Origin: Dermatemys mawii
Taxonomy: Eukaryota > Chordata > Testudines > Dermatemydidae
Length of the DNA: 64,000 nt
NCBI GenBank assembly: GCA_007922305.1
Contig: ML677333.1
Coordinates: forward strand, 19,675,555-19,739,554
Direction: 5' to 3'
The position numbers were made by a program, and so were the translations under genes. The number at the start of each line of letters is the position of its first letter. The stretch's first letter is position 1. The notes beneath the pieces were generated by a model. It was given only the letters and a program-made list of their open reading frames with translations. It had not been told where the DNA came from and searched no databases. Below are positions 1 to 10,830 of this stretch, in pieces.

Positions 1-447
1 TGCACTTTGCACATCATCTTATTTCTAACAATGGCTGGTTTGTTTCTTTATGAACAGAAATGTCATTTCCCAGTTGAGACTAAAGTTTAATCCTGGCTGA
101 ATAAATCATATGAAAAGGAATATTTTTCTCAATCATATTGTTTTTCTAAATCATATATCCACATCAAACGCCTGACACAAGAAGTCTCTTCTTAAAAGGA
201 TAGCAGTGCTGTTGCAGAAAAGGGCTCATGTCCATTGAAAGACTTAGAATGAGAATGGAGGGGAAACGTGCAAATTAGGTTCATGGAAAGTGTCAGTGGC
301 TTTGTGTTCTTAATGCATTAAGAAAAATTTCAAAAGGATAATACACTGAAGAATATGGAAGCAAAGGGGAAAATTGAATATTTTTTTCCATAATTGTGCT
401 TTACAAAGGTAGTGAACATTCTTGATCTGTAAGGGCAGGAATAGATA
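1..447. other. Sequence downstream of TAS2R, no feature recognised
   Basis: AT-rich non-coding sequence lying 3' of the minus-strand taste receptor. I see no repeat family, RNA gene or open frame of note. Confidence 0.4.
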
Positions 448-1407
448 TTATAAAGTAATGTCTCTGAAACAGGAATTGGCAGAATGACGAAGTTTTGCTG
501 TGGACAGTTTTAATTTGGGGTTGCCCAGAATCAAAATAATGGAGTGTACAGAAGGGTAGGCAGCAGCTACCAATGTACACACCATAATTTTCAATTCCTC
601 ATTGAAAAATGATAGGTATCCTATTGAGAATGTTGAAGCAACATAATAAAAATTGTAGATAATGAAAAAGGACACCACAGATTTAAGTGCACGTACATGG
701 GCATCTGTGCTGGGGTTCCTGACATTTGGATTAAGGTCTGAATTAAGGTTCATTTTCCTGATGTGTCTCCAAAGGGATATGATTAACAGAACAGATGAAG
801 GAATAAATATGAGAAAGGGGAAAACAGATCCTATGCTATGTATCAGAAAAGTAAATCCCAAAAGGTTCTTTTTATTGTCTGAGATTGTGACATTTCTTGA
901 TAGACAATCTGTGGAGTTGTGGGAGGATTCCCAATAGGAATAGCTGAACAATGTAAAAGCAACTGTAGTAACCAAGCAGTACAGCACAGAGCCCAAAAGC
1001 AGCCATGGCACTAATTTGGAGACCCTCAGTTTTAACCAGCTGAAGAGGGATTGATTGAAAGTGGCAATCTTCACACAGTAGAACATAGAAAGGCAGCTTG
1101 CAAAACAGAGACTCACTTGATTTATGAACATCCAGATAACCAGGTAAGGCTGTAGTATTTGAAATCTATCAAAGATATTTGGATATATCTTAGTTAAAAT
1201 ATTGTCTATTGTCACCAAGAATTCTAGACAAAATCTGGAGAAGGCCAGGCTGGTTATGATCTTATCACAGGAAGTCAGTGTTCTGCTTTTGGCCCAGTCG
1301 ATACAATTTAAGGCAACAATATATCCATTTATAACAACTCCTGCTGATAATTCTGTTACTAAGATGATCAGATAAAAAATAACTGCAGGAGCTAAAGATT
1401 TTTCCAT
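448..1407 (-). CDS. TAS2R: Bitter taste receptor, type 2 (TAS2R family)
   Basis: Intact single-exon frame of 319 codons, the usual TAS2R length, ending in TAA. It encodes a seven-pass plasma-membrane G-protein-coupled receptor; family members bind bitter compounds and signal through gustducin-type G proteins. Seen in the protein: TM1 with VVINGYI near residue 25; TM2 with LAFSRFCLE near 54; TM3 with CLSMFYCVKIATFNQ near 105-119; a basic loop leading to VPWLLLGS near 133; extracellular NST and NVT glycosylation sequons near 163 and 171; TM5 with PFLIFIPSSVLLIISL near 199; the HVRALKSVVSFFIIY stretch at the loop 3/TM6 boundary near 238; and TM7 with HSIILILGNPKLK near 288. The TM3, TM6 and TM7 signatures together are diagnostic. 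The chosen start puts a short N-terminus directly before TM1, as is normal, and has G at +4. The DPS/STDAH loop and AAYP-HS-LILGNP end look closest to the TAS2R38/39/40 group, but the orthologue is not certain. It has no neighbouring family member in the window. Confidence 0.95.
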   Translation of the reverse strand: MEKSLAPAVIFYLIILVTELSAGVVINGYIVALNCIDWAKSRTLTSCDKIITSLAFSRFCLEFLVTIDNILTKIYPNIFDRFQILQPYLVIWMFINQVSLCFASCLSMFYCVKIATFNQSLFSWLKLRVSKLVPWLLLGSVLYCLVTTVAFTLFSYSYWESSHNSTDCLSRNVTISDNKKNLLGFTFLIHSIGSVFPFLIFIPSSVLLIISLWRHIRKMNLNSDLNPNVRNPSTDAHVRALKSVVSFFIIYNFYYVASTFSIGYLSFFNEELKIMVCTLVAAAYPSVHSIILILGNPKLKLSTAKLRHSANSCFRDITL

Positions 1408-1904
1408 CGGTAATTTTTAGTTTGTAGCTCAGTTCTCGTGACTTTCTGGAAGTCTTGGTTTAGAAGACATCAGATCAGAAGGCTTGGATTAGAAGATAGT
1501 CTATATCCAGTTCATGGGTATATAAAATAAGTCCTCTTAGTACAGGTTCAAAAGCAGGATGAAAATGATTTTCATCTGTTGTTCATATATAGCCAGGTCA
1601 TTTCATGAAGATTCAAATCTGGCACCTATCTTGTTACTAAATGTTTAGTTCATGGGAAAATATATTTGCTTATCCCTTCCCAGAATGCCCTGATAGTGAC
1701 TAATCAAATTATTATTTCAATAAGCTTTAAATCTAACCATTTATTTGAATATGTATGTGCTTTCTAAAATAAGGATGAGATAGAACTTAAGTGGAACATT
1801 GGCCTTAGCTCTCAGCAAAGAAATAATAGTATATGCATATGGCAATGGACAATGGAAATTGGAAGATACATTCTGATTACTTTGACAAGAAGCAATGGGC
1901 TTAA
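1408..1904. other. Upstream flank of TAS2R, nothing recognised
   Basis: This holds the 5' flank of the receptor gene. I see no convincing TATA box, CpG island or upstream exon. Some TAS2R genes have distant non-coding exons that could not be recognised here. Confidence 0.35.
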
Positions 1905-2065
1905 TTTGCAGCAAGGGTAGTTAAGGTTGACCATTAGAAAAAACTTTCTGTCAGTGTGGCTAAACATTGGAATAAATTATCTAGGGAAGTTGTGGAATCT
2001 CCATCACTGGAGATTTTAAAGGACAGGTTGAACAAATACCTGTTGGGGTGGTCTAACTAATACTT
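1905..2065 (+). mobile_element. CR1-type LINE, 3' coding end fragment (plus strand)
   Basis: Translated with frameshifts, this gives the typical CR1 C-terminal block: a degraded match to RLDIRKNFL, then KHWN-RLPREVVESPSLE and FK-RLDKYLLG. It is 5'-truncated, as CR1 copies usually are, and lies in opposite orientation to the larger CR1 remnant that follows. It is non-coding today. Confidence 0.7.
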
Positions 2066-2089
2066 AGCCCTTCCATGAATGCATTTCGT

Positions 2090-2520
2090 CCTGAGGTGAC
2101 ATTTATCCAGTCAATATGGGGATAATTTAAATCCCCCACTATTACTGAGTTCTTTATTATGATGGGCTCTCTAATCTCCCTTAGCATTTCATCGTCACTG
2201 TCACTGTTCTGGTCAGGTGGTTGATAATAGGTCCATATTGTTATACTCTTATTAGAGCATGGAATTACTATCCATAGAGATTCTATGGAACATGTGGATT
2301 CACTTAAGATTTTTTACTTCATTTGATTCTTTCACATATAGTGCCACTCCTCCCCCTCCCACCACATGACCTGTTCTGTTTTGTACCCCAGAATGATTGT
2401 GTCCTATTGATTGTCCTCACTCCACCAGGTTTCTACGGAGTGATGACAGAACAGGAGGTACTCTAGTTCATCCATCTTATTATTTAGACTTCTGACATTT
2501 GTGTACAAGCACTTAAAAAA
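2090..2520 (-). pseudogene. CR1 LINE ORF2 N-terminus, AP-endonuclease remnant
   Basis: Read on the minus strand, the sequence gives an interrupted version of the CR1 apurinic-like endonuclease. It starts with CLYTNVRSLNNKMDELEYLL (the beginning of ORF2), runs through a WWEGEEWHYM-like stretch and IESLWIVIP-CSNKSITIWT-YYQPP, and ends with IVGDLNYPHIDW, the decayed GDFN metal-binding motif. In active elements this domain nicks target DNA. Stops and frameshifts interrupt it. It follows the ORF1 remnant at 2890-3640 in the right order, so both come from one insertion whose RT and 3' end are missing here. Confidence 0.8.
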
Positions 2521-2889
2521 CTTGTCACTGTTTATTTGTCAGCCGTTTTCTGATGTGTCAGATTCTCTTTTATGTGAATGTTTCTTGTCTGATCTGGCTC
2601 CTACTTTATCCTTTTCCATCCTCTCCTCCTGACTAAAACCTGGAGAATCTCTATCAATAGACTCTCCTCTAAGAGAAGTCTCTGTCCAATCATGTGCTCC
2701 TCTGCAGCAATTGGTTTCCCCCCATCTCTTAGCTGAAAAACTGCTCTGCAACCTTTTTAATGTTAAGTGCCAGCAATCTGGTTGCATTTTGCTTTACATG
2801 GAGCCCATCCTTCCTCTATAGGCTCCCTCTATTCCAAAAGTTTCCTCAGTTCCTAATAAATCTAAATCCCTCCTCTCTATACCATTGTC

Positions 2890-3640
2890 TCATTCACGCA
2901 TTGAGTTTCTGAAGCTCTGCCTGGCTAGGTGGCCCTGCATATGAAACTGGAAACATTTCTGAGAATGTCACTATAGAGGTCCTGGATTTCAGTCTCTTTC
3001 CTAGCATCCTAAATTTGGCCTCCAGGACATCTCTCCTGCCCTTCCCTATGTCATTGTTACCTACATGTACCACGACCACCAACTCCTTCCCAGCACTACT
3101 CATAAGTCTATCTAGATGCCTCGAGAGATCCACAACCTTTGTACCAGGCAGGCAAGTCACCATACAGTTCTCCTGGTCATCACAAACCCAACTATCTATG
3201 TTTCTAATGATCAAATCTCCCATTACTAACACCTGCTTTTTCCTAATGACTGGAGTTCCCTCCCCTGAAAAGGTAACCTCAGTGCAAGAGGCTACCCCAA
3301 CACTATTTGAAAGAAGAGCCCCTTTCCCTCTGGTTTCCCTCTGCTCCCATTGACTGCTCTCCTTCCCTGTGCCTGTCATCCTCCTCAACAGTGCAGGGGC
3401 TGTCTGATCGGAGGTAGGAGAAATCTACAGTGTCCTGGAAAGCCTCATCAACCTACCTCTCTGCCTCCCATAGCTCCTCCAGTTCCGCCACCCTGGCCTC
3501 CAAAGCCTGTATGCTGTCTCTGAGGGCCAGGAGTTCCTTGCACCAAATGCATACACGCACCACCTGCCCACAAGGAAGGTAATCATACATGCCACACTGA
3601 GTGCAATAAACAGGATAGCCCCCACTCTGCTGCTGGGCTT
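2890..3640 (-). pseudogene. CR1 LINE ORF1 remnant with esterase-like (SGNH/GDSL) domain
   Basis: The minus strand carries a 164-residue open stretch (3388 to 2894) with VLVMGDLIIRNIDSW followed about 60 residues later by VVVVHVGNNDIGKG. These match the GDS and GND blocks of the SGNH-hydrolase-like domain found in CR1 ORF1 proteins; the expected catalytic Ser of GDS is Leu here. Upstream, in a shifted frame (about 3625 to 3425), a Cys-containing segment and a leucine-rich coiled-coil-like stretch (ALEARVAELEELWE) represent the ORF1 N-terminal half. ORF1 is thought to bind RNA or membranes during retrotransposition. Frameshifts make it non-functional. The endonuclease remnant follows it at 2520-2090. 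Confidence 0.8.
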
Positions 3641-4062
3641 CTGCCTGTATTGTCTCCTACAGATACCTAGGTTAATGATAGGGTTTTTTTGTTTAAATCA
3701 ATAAGTTTTGATTATAGTTTAGTTTAAAGGTTTTAAAAAAAGGCAAGTGTACCTTGCCCCCTTCTCACTCCCATTTCAAACTCCCTCACGAAACTCCCTC
3801 TTAGCAGCCCTATTTGCAAAGCTCCTTGGTCACTTGCTTACTGCTTTATAAAGCCCTGGTCTTCCTTATAGCCCCACTCCCTGACTACGGCTCAGCCAAT
3901 GAACAGAGGCTTTTAGATTTCAAACCTTGTTTAGAAGCTCACTGCTTCAAGTGCCAGCCACAGCACATGGTCCTTCAAACAAACAAACAGAGAGACAGAC
4001 AAATACAAGCTCAGCACACAGCAAGTAACATGGGATACAAGTGCATGGGACGCTTCTGTCCT
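3641..4062 (-). mobile_element. Probable CR1 5' untranslated region
   Basis: This lies immediately 5' of the ORF1 remnant on the minus strand and stops abruptly where RT-derived CR1 sequence begins near 4064. It has no coding signal. By position it is the 5' UTR or promoter part of the CR1 copy at 2090-3640; the boundary is inferred from the sudden change of homology. Confidence 0.45.
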
Positions 4063-4063
4063 G

Positions 4064-5300
4064 ACTCTGCACTTGTCCTTGTTGAACCTCATCAGATTTC
4101 TTTTAGCTCAATCCTCCAATTTGTTTTAGTCACTCTGGACCCTAGCCCTACCCTCCAGCTTATCTAACTCTCCCCCCAGCTTAGTTTCATGCACAAACTT
4201 GCTGAAGGTGCAATCCGTCCCATCATTTAGCTCATCAAGGGAGATGTTGAACAAAACTGGTCTGAGAACTAACCCCTGGGGAATTCTGCTTGATACCAGC
4301 TGCCAACTAGACATAGAGCCATTGTTCACTACCCACTGAGCCCAATGATCTAGCCAGCTTTTTATCCACCTTATAGTCCATTCATCCAATCCATACTTTT
4401 TTAATTTGTTGGCAAAAATACTGTGGGAGACCATGTTATAAACTTTGCTGAAGTCAAGATATATCACATCCATTGCTTTCCCCATATCCACAGAGCCAGT
4501 TATCTTGTCAGAGAAGGCAATTGGGTTGGTCAGGCATGACTTGCCCTTGGTGAATCCGTGCTGACTGTTCCTGATCAGCTTCCCTCTCCTCCAAGTACTT
4601 CAAAATGGTTTCCTTGAGGATCTGCTTCATGATTTTTCTGGGGACTGAGGTGAGGCTGACCACTCTATAGATCCCCGGATCCTCTTTCTTCCCTTTTTTT
4701 AAAGATGGGCACTACATTTTCCAATTGTCAGTACCTCCCTCAATTGCCACGAGTTTTCAGAGATAATAGCCAATGGCTCTGTAATCACATCAGCCAACTC
4801 CCTCAGCACCCTCAGATGCACTGCATCCAGCCCCATGGACTTGTGCATGTCCAGCTTTTCTAAACAGTTCTTAACCTGTTCTTTCACCACTGAGGGATGC
4901 TCACCTCCTCCTCATACTCCCCATGTTCTGTTCAATGCAGCAGTCTGGGAGCTGACCTTGTCTGTGAAGACCTGAGGCAAAAAAAGCATTAAGTACTTCA
5001 GCTTTTTCCACATCATCTGTCACTAAGTTGCTTCCCCCATTCAGTAAGGATCCTGCACTTTCCCTGATCTTCTTCTTGCTAACAAACCCTTCTTGCTACC
5101 TTTGACATTGCTATCTAGCTGCAACTATAATTATGCTTTGGCCTTTCCGATTACACCCCTGCATATTCAAGAAATATTTTTATAGTCCTTCCTGGTTATT
5201 GCTCCAAGTTTCCACTTTTTGTAAGCTTCTTTTTTGTGTTTAAGCTCATCAAAGATTTCCCTGTTAAGCCAAGCTGGTATCTGTTGCCAGGTTAATCTTC
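4064..5300 (-). pseudogene. CR1 LINE ORF2, reverse-transcriptase segment
   Basis: In minus-strand order it contains LNREIFDELKHKKEAYKKW (EN-RT linker, about 5270), a stretch like LVTDDVEKAEVLNAFFASVF (about 5010), VKNCLEKLDMHKSMGLDAVH and LRVLRELADVI (about 4860-4790), then IYLDFSKVYNMVSHSI, GLDEWTIRWIKSWL, SSRIPQGLVLRPVLFNISLDEL and KFVHETKL (4470-4170). These are RT motifs of the CR1 clade. The catalytic FADD box has become FVHE, so the enzyme is dead. Near 4063 homology breaks off just after the NKDKCRV block, directly against the 5' end of another CR1 copy. Two CR1 insertions therefore abut here, or one was rearranged. Confidence 0.85.
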
Positions 5301-5309
5301 TGGAATAAT

Positions 5310-5480
5310 AGATATTTATTAGCACCTACATAGCACTTTCCATCAGTAAAGCTAAAGATATTTTACAAAGCTAGGTAAACATAACTTTACCCAATTATAG
5401 ATACAGGGATCTGATCTACAAGAGAGATTAAGTGACTTTCCGAAGGTCACACAGCAAGTCCAGTGACCACCAAGCTGGCA
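5310..5480 (-). repeat. MIR-like CORE-SINE remnant
   Basis: TTATTAGCACCTACATAGCA, then a TTTTACAAAG-like block, then TTAAGTGACTTTCCGAAGGT and CACACAGC follow the order of a reverse-complement MIR/CORE-SINE. The AGTGAC--CC-AAGGTCACACAG core is diagnostic. It is strongly diverged, as expected for an ancient amniote SINE. Confidence 0.6.
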
Positions 5481-8400
5481 CCCAACATTGACCAACAGTG
5501 CCTCCCCTATAAGAAGTATAGGGAGATTTCTCTCTGTAGAATAGATTCATTGCCCATTTCTGTCATTTGAAAGGCAGGGGAAGTGGCTGGAATCACAGTG
5601 GTAGCTGATTCTGCTTCAGCTACTACTAAACTATGGAGGTTGTAAGTCTGTGTCTTATTTCCTCAGGATGCTGCAGAGGTAGGAAGTACAGAGTGAGTAC
5701 TCTTTACATTTTGTTATTGCAGTGACACCACTGTGCCTGGCCCTTATATGGGCTATCCAGAGAAGTGGAGGGGAGGTTCTGTTACCCCATAATGTGGACC
5801 CAAGGCATCCCAATAGTGGCTGCCCTCTGACCATAAACCAATGGCCAATTTATTCCACACAAATGAGTAACAAGTTGTGGCTTGCCCAATAGGAATAGCC
5901 AGGGTTTTACCAGAGGGTTTGTCTCTGACTTGCAGAGGACTCCCAAGAGCTGACCAGTTTTGCTAACCAGTTGCTGGACACATATACAGCCTTCTGCTCA
6001 AAGGATTGATATTCAAGCAGTATTTCTTCAAACACAAAGCATCATTTATTTTAAAAGAAATAATCAGTTACACTGAATTCAATAAAGCGGAAAAGAATGC
6101 ACTACCATACATAAAACATAGTAAAACACAATCAAATCACATTTAGAAATCACACTAAAGCAGCACAATGAAATAAAATGCATAGAATACACATAGCACA
6201 CAGACTATATAGCAGTTACAATGTAATACTTAAGATACATAGCAATCTCTTATACACCATACAGAGAACGTTATCATCTAATATCACAGTTATCACAAAG
6301 TAGCAAGCAGCACTTCTATATATATATATGTAAGAAAACATTACAAGCTTGCATTTTCTAAAGAGGTTTACTTATTTAACATTAACATTCTATGAGCGGC
6401 AGCCAAACGGTCATAGACTGAGTGATGTGGATCTCATTCAGAGAAAGGCATTCAGCTTTATTTACAAGCACACCCAGACACTCCTTACAAAACAGACATA
6501 AAATCTGACTTATACTCTTTCTACTGAAAAAACCCTCTGACTTGTCTAGGGGTCTTTCTGTTCTGTCAGGGTTAGAAACTGCTTTTGCTTCTGTCTGCTT
6601 GATCCTTCTCCTTATGTTGCTAGTTCCATTGTTGTTCCTTCCTTGTCTGCTCCTCGGACACCCATACCACAGAGACAATCCTGCCAGCTGTCAGCTTTAT
6701 ATAGAATTTACAGCCCTGCTCTGATTGGTTGCCTCCCAAGCCCAGCTCATTACCATATGCCCTCCAAGTGGAGTGACATTAACTGAGACAATCAGATTCA
6801 CCTGTCATTCAAGCTGCTCCGCCTCCTGATTTATTAGCATAGCTCCTCCTTCTTCCTAAACCCTCCCTTCTATATCTTTTTAATATATGTGGAGTCATTC
6901 CTTATTAAACTCTATCTAACCCTTATCCCTTGTCTGCCCTGCCTCATTAATTTTATGATCTCTAATAGAGAATCATTGTGGCCACTATTTTGGATTTTTA
7001 GCTATACATTATCACTATTTACTACTTATTTAAAACCTTAATTCTAAAACTAACTACATTTTTATGCAAGTTAAAGCATTGTGCTACTGTCACCACCATT
7101 ATTATGCTAATTTGGGGAAATGAGTTTTTAATTATGTTTCTCTCCCTCTGCAGCTGCCTGTCAGTATGTCTCTGTCCCAGGAACTGAAATTTTTACATAG
7201 GATCAGAGCAGCAAGAACAGCTTCTTGTATCAGTTCAGTGAGCCCTCACCTTCTCTCTATACTTACCTAAAGGCCAAGCACAATCTGGCCTTATGTGTGT
7301 ACAATACGGCATCTGTGACACACACTGTTCATGTAAAGGAGAAGAGTGACAGAGGGGGAACACATCGTGCTGCTGCTATTGATGTAGGAAAGAGCTAGAA
7401 TGTGGTTTATAAGCTTCAGATGTTGTTTGTGTAAGGCTGCTTGTGATATGCACTGCATGCAAGACTGGGAGGGGGAAGAGCAAGGAGAAGAGGAGGATTC
7501 TACCAATGCAAACAACAACAAAGAAAACCCAGTATTTTTTATCAGGCAATACAGTAGGAGATGCAGCAGCAGTAGCTTCTCACACAGCAGCAACTACAAG
7601 AGCAGGTTGCATGACAAACATCTGGGCAAAGCTTAGTGCAGCTTCCTCTTGCATGATGTTTTGCTATTTCCTGAGCAGATGCTGCTTTTCCCCCAACTCT
7701 TGTTCACTCACAGGGGAAATAATCAGACGGACAATGTAAAATGAGGTTACTATGTGGTATTTTGGGGTATTCTTGCTCTCTTTCTTGAGGATTTCCAGAA
7801 CATTTTATTTATAAACTGTAATTTAGACAGTGGTTGTGTCTTGGTGTCCGATACAGATATACTATTAGGCCTCTTCATGCAAATAAAAAAAGTTGGTGAT
7901 TATTTTTCATGTATTTGTCAGGGATAAGTAGCTGCTTTCAGGGAGATGCAAAACTGGGAAGTATTATCTTACTACCATCCATTTCATAGTTCTATCTTTA
8001 TGTTGCACTGTCCAGAATGTTCTCTTGTTACTAGAAACAAATTTTGCTCTTTTCCCACTGACTTCAATAGCAGGAGTGCATGCAATGTCACTCAGAGTAG
8101 AATTTGGGTCATATGGCTTTCCTTGTATTGTATATAAACATACATTTCAAACACTTTATAGTTTTAAAAACTTCATACAATCTGTAACATATGTTCTAAT
8201 TTTTGCTATGAAATATAAGCATTCTAATATATGAGATTGTGGCACCATTTTCTCAGTGAGAAATTATGTTTTTATCACAATTACTGACCTAAAATATCAA
8301 CTTCCAGGAGAAAAAGGATTTAATGTGAAGAACTGTAACTCATTAAGTTCAGTTTTCTTCACTAGCAATAAGAGCAATCCAATGTTTTGTCACACTGCGT

Positions 8401-9300
8401 ATGGGGATCCGAAACCTTGAGCAATAACAGTATGTCAGTGGTTTTGCAGTTTTCTTTTCTTGTGACAGGGACTAAAAGAATCACTGAAGTAAATAATATT
8501 GCTCTGAGTCTGCCTGTCTGCTTCCTGAACTCTGCACACTGGGAGTGCATACCAGGAATTGGAAGCATCAGTATGCCACTTCTTCAGTTATGTATAATGA
8601 CTGTAATTTACAGAGGAGATAGACGCAGAAGTGCCCACAGAGATTAAATTTACTCCAAACATAGTAGTGCACCATATAGCAGCCTACACGTCTCTGAGAA
8701 GTGATCACTACCAACACTGTTTAACTTGCAGCAACAACAAAAGAAACTTTAAAAATTTTGATCATAGATCATACTTTAACACAGGCTTTCAGAAACACAT
8801 GTCATATACAGTGCCAATTACAATTCTAAATGGATGGTCCCCTCCCCAGGGGTTTACCTGTTGTCTTGACAGGAAAGCTTCATTACTTTGAAGCATTAAA
8901 AATCCTTGAGTGTCTTATGGGGTTTGTGTGCCAGGAAATTAGCATTTGCTCTTAATCAGGTACTAACCACTGCCCTTGCTGCCAGAGGTGTCTCGGCATT
9001 TTATAGACTGTCATGAAGACAAGGTCTGTGTGACTCAAAGAACTTCTTGAGCATTGATTAGAAATCCTTTTCTAGAGATTGAACGAACAATAACTTAAAC
9101 ATTCTTTTGAAATGCAATAAAGGTATCTATAGTAGAGTGGATGAGCTGCATCAGGATAAACAAAAAGCAGTTGTCAAGATTTTAAAATGTTTGTACTTAA
9201 ATTGTGACTCCAAAATCCTTACTTATGTTCCTAAATAAATTCCCTGATGTTCTGTTACTGAAATACCGCTTACTTCAAAGGGAACTTCCATAAAGCTATT
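5481..9300. other. 3.8 kb without an assignable gene
   Basis: AT-rich sequence. Open stretches at 6382-6678 and 7291-7739 have no recognisable domain and look like chance frames. A short TA microsatellite lies near 6317-6330. A copy of the dispersed CCACTGACTTCAATAG motif is at 8055-8070. Part of 5740-6960 could be an old unclassified repeat, but I cannot name it. Confidence 0.4.
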
Positions 9301-9304
9301 TTGA

Positions 9305-9600
9305 CTCTATGGGCATGCCTACATTGCCCACCCCCATTTAGACTACAGGCATATAAGTAGCAGGGAGCACCAAGGTGTTTTGCTGTAACTCCCCCATCTG
9401 GACACCGTGGGAGTGAGGTAAAAGGTTCTTAATTCCCATTAATATAATCCTTTTCAAACAGGGTTACGTTAGTCTGAACTGGGAACATTTTAGTTCATGC
9501 CTGCAGTATCTACATGGGGGAGTTACAATGTAGTAACTTGGTGCACACTGCTATATATACCCCTGTAGTCCTAACTGTGGGACAGTGTAGACATAGCCAA
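9305..9600. mobile_element. Short non-autonomous DNA transposon (MITE-like)
   Basis: The left end reads ATGGGCATGCCTACATTGCC and the right end GGACAGTGTAGACATAGCCA. Their outer parts are approximately reverse-complementary (GGCTATGTCTACACTGTCC against GGGCATGCCTACATTGCCC), so they look like degraded terminal inverted repeats about 295 bp apart. It holds no frame. The exact family and TSD are not clear. Confidence 0.45.
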
Positions 9601-9676
9601 AGATCTGTGGGGCACAGAGTTTTTGTACAATGTGAGAGTACAGCATCTAGCATAATGGAGTTCTGAGCCTCCAGAT

Positions 9677-10355
9677 CAGGGGTGAGCAAACTATGGCCCG
9701 CAGGCCACATCCAGCCCACGAGACCGTCCCGCCCAGCTCCTCAGGCTGGGGAGGCTGCCTCCGGCCCCTCCTCTGCCTTCGCTCCTCCCCTGGAGCCATG
9801 CCACCACATGCGCAGCGCTCTGGGAGGCGGAGCTGTGTGCTCCCGCAGGGCTGAGTGTTTGGCTTCATGCAGAGTCAGACACGCTCCCTGCTCTCCTGGA
9901 AACATGCCGCCATGCGTGCAGCACTCTGGGGGATGGGGCTGCGCACTCCCATGGAGCAGCATGTCTGGCTCTGTGCGGAGCCAAACATGCTGATAGGAGC
10001 CTCATGGTAAGGGGGCCGGGGGGCTGGATAAGGGGTTGGGGCAGTCAGGGGACAGGGAGCAGGGTGTGTTGGATAGGGGGTAGAGTCCCGGGGTGGTGGT
10101 TAGGAGCAAGGGGTCTTTGGAGGGGAGGGTCAGGAAGCAGGGGGGATGGATGGGGCATGGGAGTCCCGGGGGGGGGGCCGGTCAGGGGGGGGGGGGTGGG
10201 GGGGGGGGATGGCTGAGGGGCCGTCAGGGGGCAGGAAGTGGGCAGGGGTCAAATAGGGGATGGGGACAGCCTGTTTGGGGAGGCGCAGCTTTCCCTACCT
10301 GGCCCTCCATACAACCCTGATGTGGCCCTCGAGCCAAAAAGTTTGCCCACCCCTA
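9677..10355 (+). mobile_element. Non-autonomous hAT element, copy 1 (G-rich interior)
   Basis: The element begins CAGGGGTGAGCAAACTATGG and ends GTTTGCCCACCCCTA, so the ends form terminal inverted repeats. It is flanked by CTCCAGAT (9669-9676) and CTCTAGAT (10356-10363), an 8-bp TSD with one mismatch; 8 bp is the hAT hallmark. The left half is GC-rich and the right half is a guanine-rich degenerate repeat. It encodes no transposase. A second copy lies in inverted orientation at 14084-14937. Confidence 0.85.
10045..10262 (+). repeat. G-run-rich degenerate repeat, potential G-quadruplex tract
   Basis: Part of the hAT element. It contains dozens of runs of three or more G, including near-uninterrupted runs of 9-11 G around 10168-10208, with a loose GGGGnCAGGG-like repeating unit. 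Such tracts can fold as G-quadruplexes. Long open frames across it are composition artefacts. Confidence 0.7.
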
Positions 10356-10465
10356 CTCTAGATAACACAGTACAAATGCTAAAAAATAATTCTGAATCAT
10401 TCAGCATAACTCATTCACAACCACCCAGATTCAACAGCTAGGAAACTAATGCCAGAAATACAACT

Positions 10466-10830
10466 TAATAGATTCACAGATTCCAAAGCCAGAAGGAACC
10501 ATTTTGGTCATCTAATCAGATCACCTCTATAACACAGGCCATAGAACTTCCCCAATATTATTCCTAGAGCACAGCTTTTATAAACACAACCAATCCTGAT
10601 TTTAAAAATATAAGTAATAGAGAATCAACCACAATTCTTGGTAAATAGTTCCAATGGTTAATTACCCTCATTGTTAAAAATATAAATCTTATTTCCAGTC
10701 TGATTTTGCCTAGCTTCAACTTCCTTTCCCTGCTAGATTGAAGAGCCCATTATTAAATATTTGTTCCCCATGCAGATATTGATAAAAGGTAATCAGTAAT
10801 CAGTAAGGTTGCTCTTTAACCTTCTTTTTG
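10466..10830 (-). mobile_element. CR1-type LINE 3' end fragment
   Basis: On the plus strand it reads as the antisense of a CR1 3' end: GATTCACAGATTCCAAAGCC, AGAAGGAACCATTTTGGTCA, then ATTGAAGAGCCCATTATTAA, with the same order of blocks as at 58030-58400. It is 5'-truncated and non-coding. Confidence 0.7.

Noticed and set aside
662..937. 91-codon plus-strand open frame
   Set aside because: It lies inside the TAS2R gene on the opposite strand and has no motif; a shadow of the real gene.
9682..10441. Several Gly/Arg/Ala-rich open frames
   Set aside because: They lie in the G-rich hAT copy and cross its boundary; composition artefacts.
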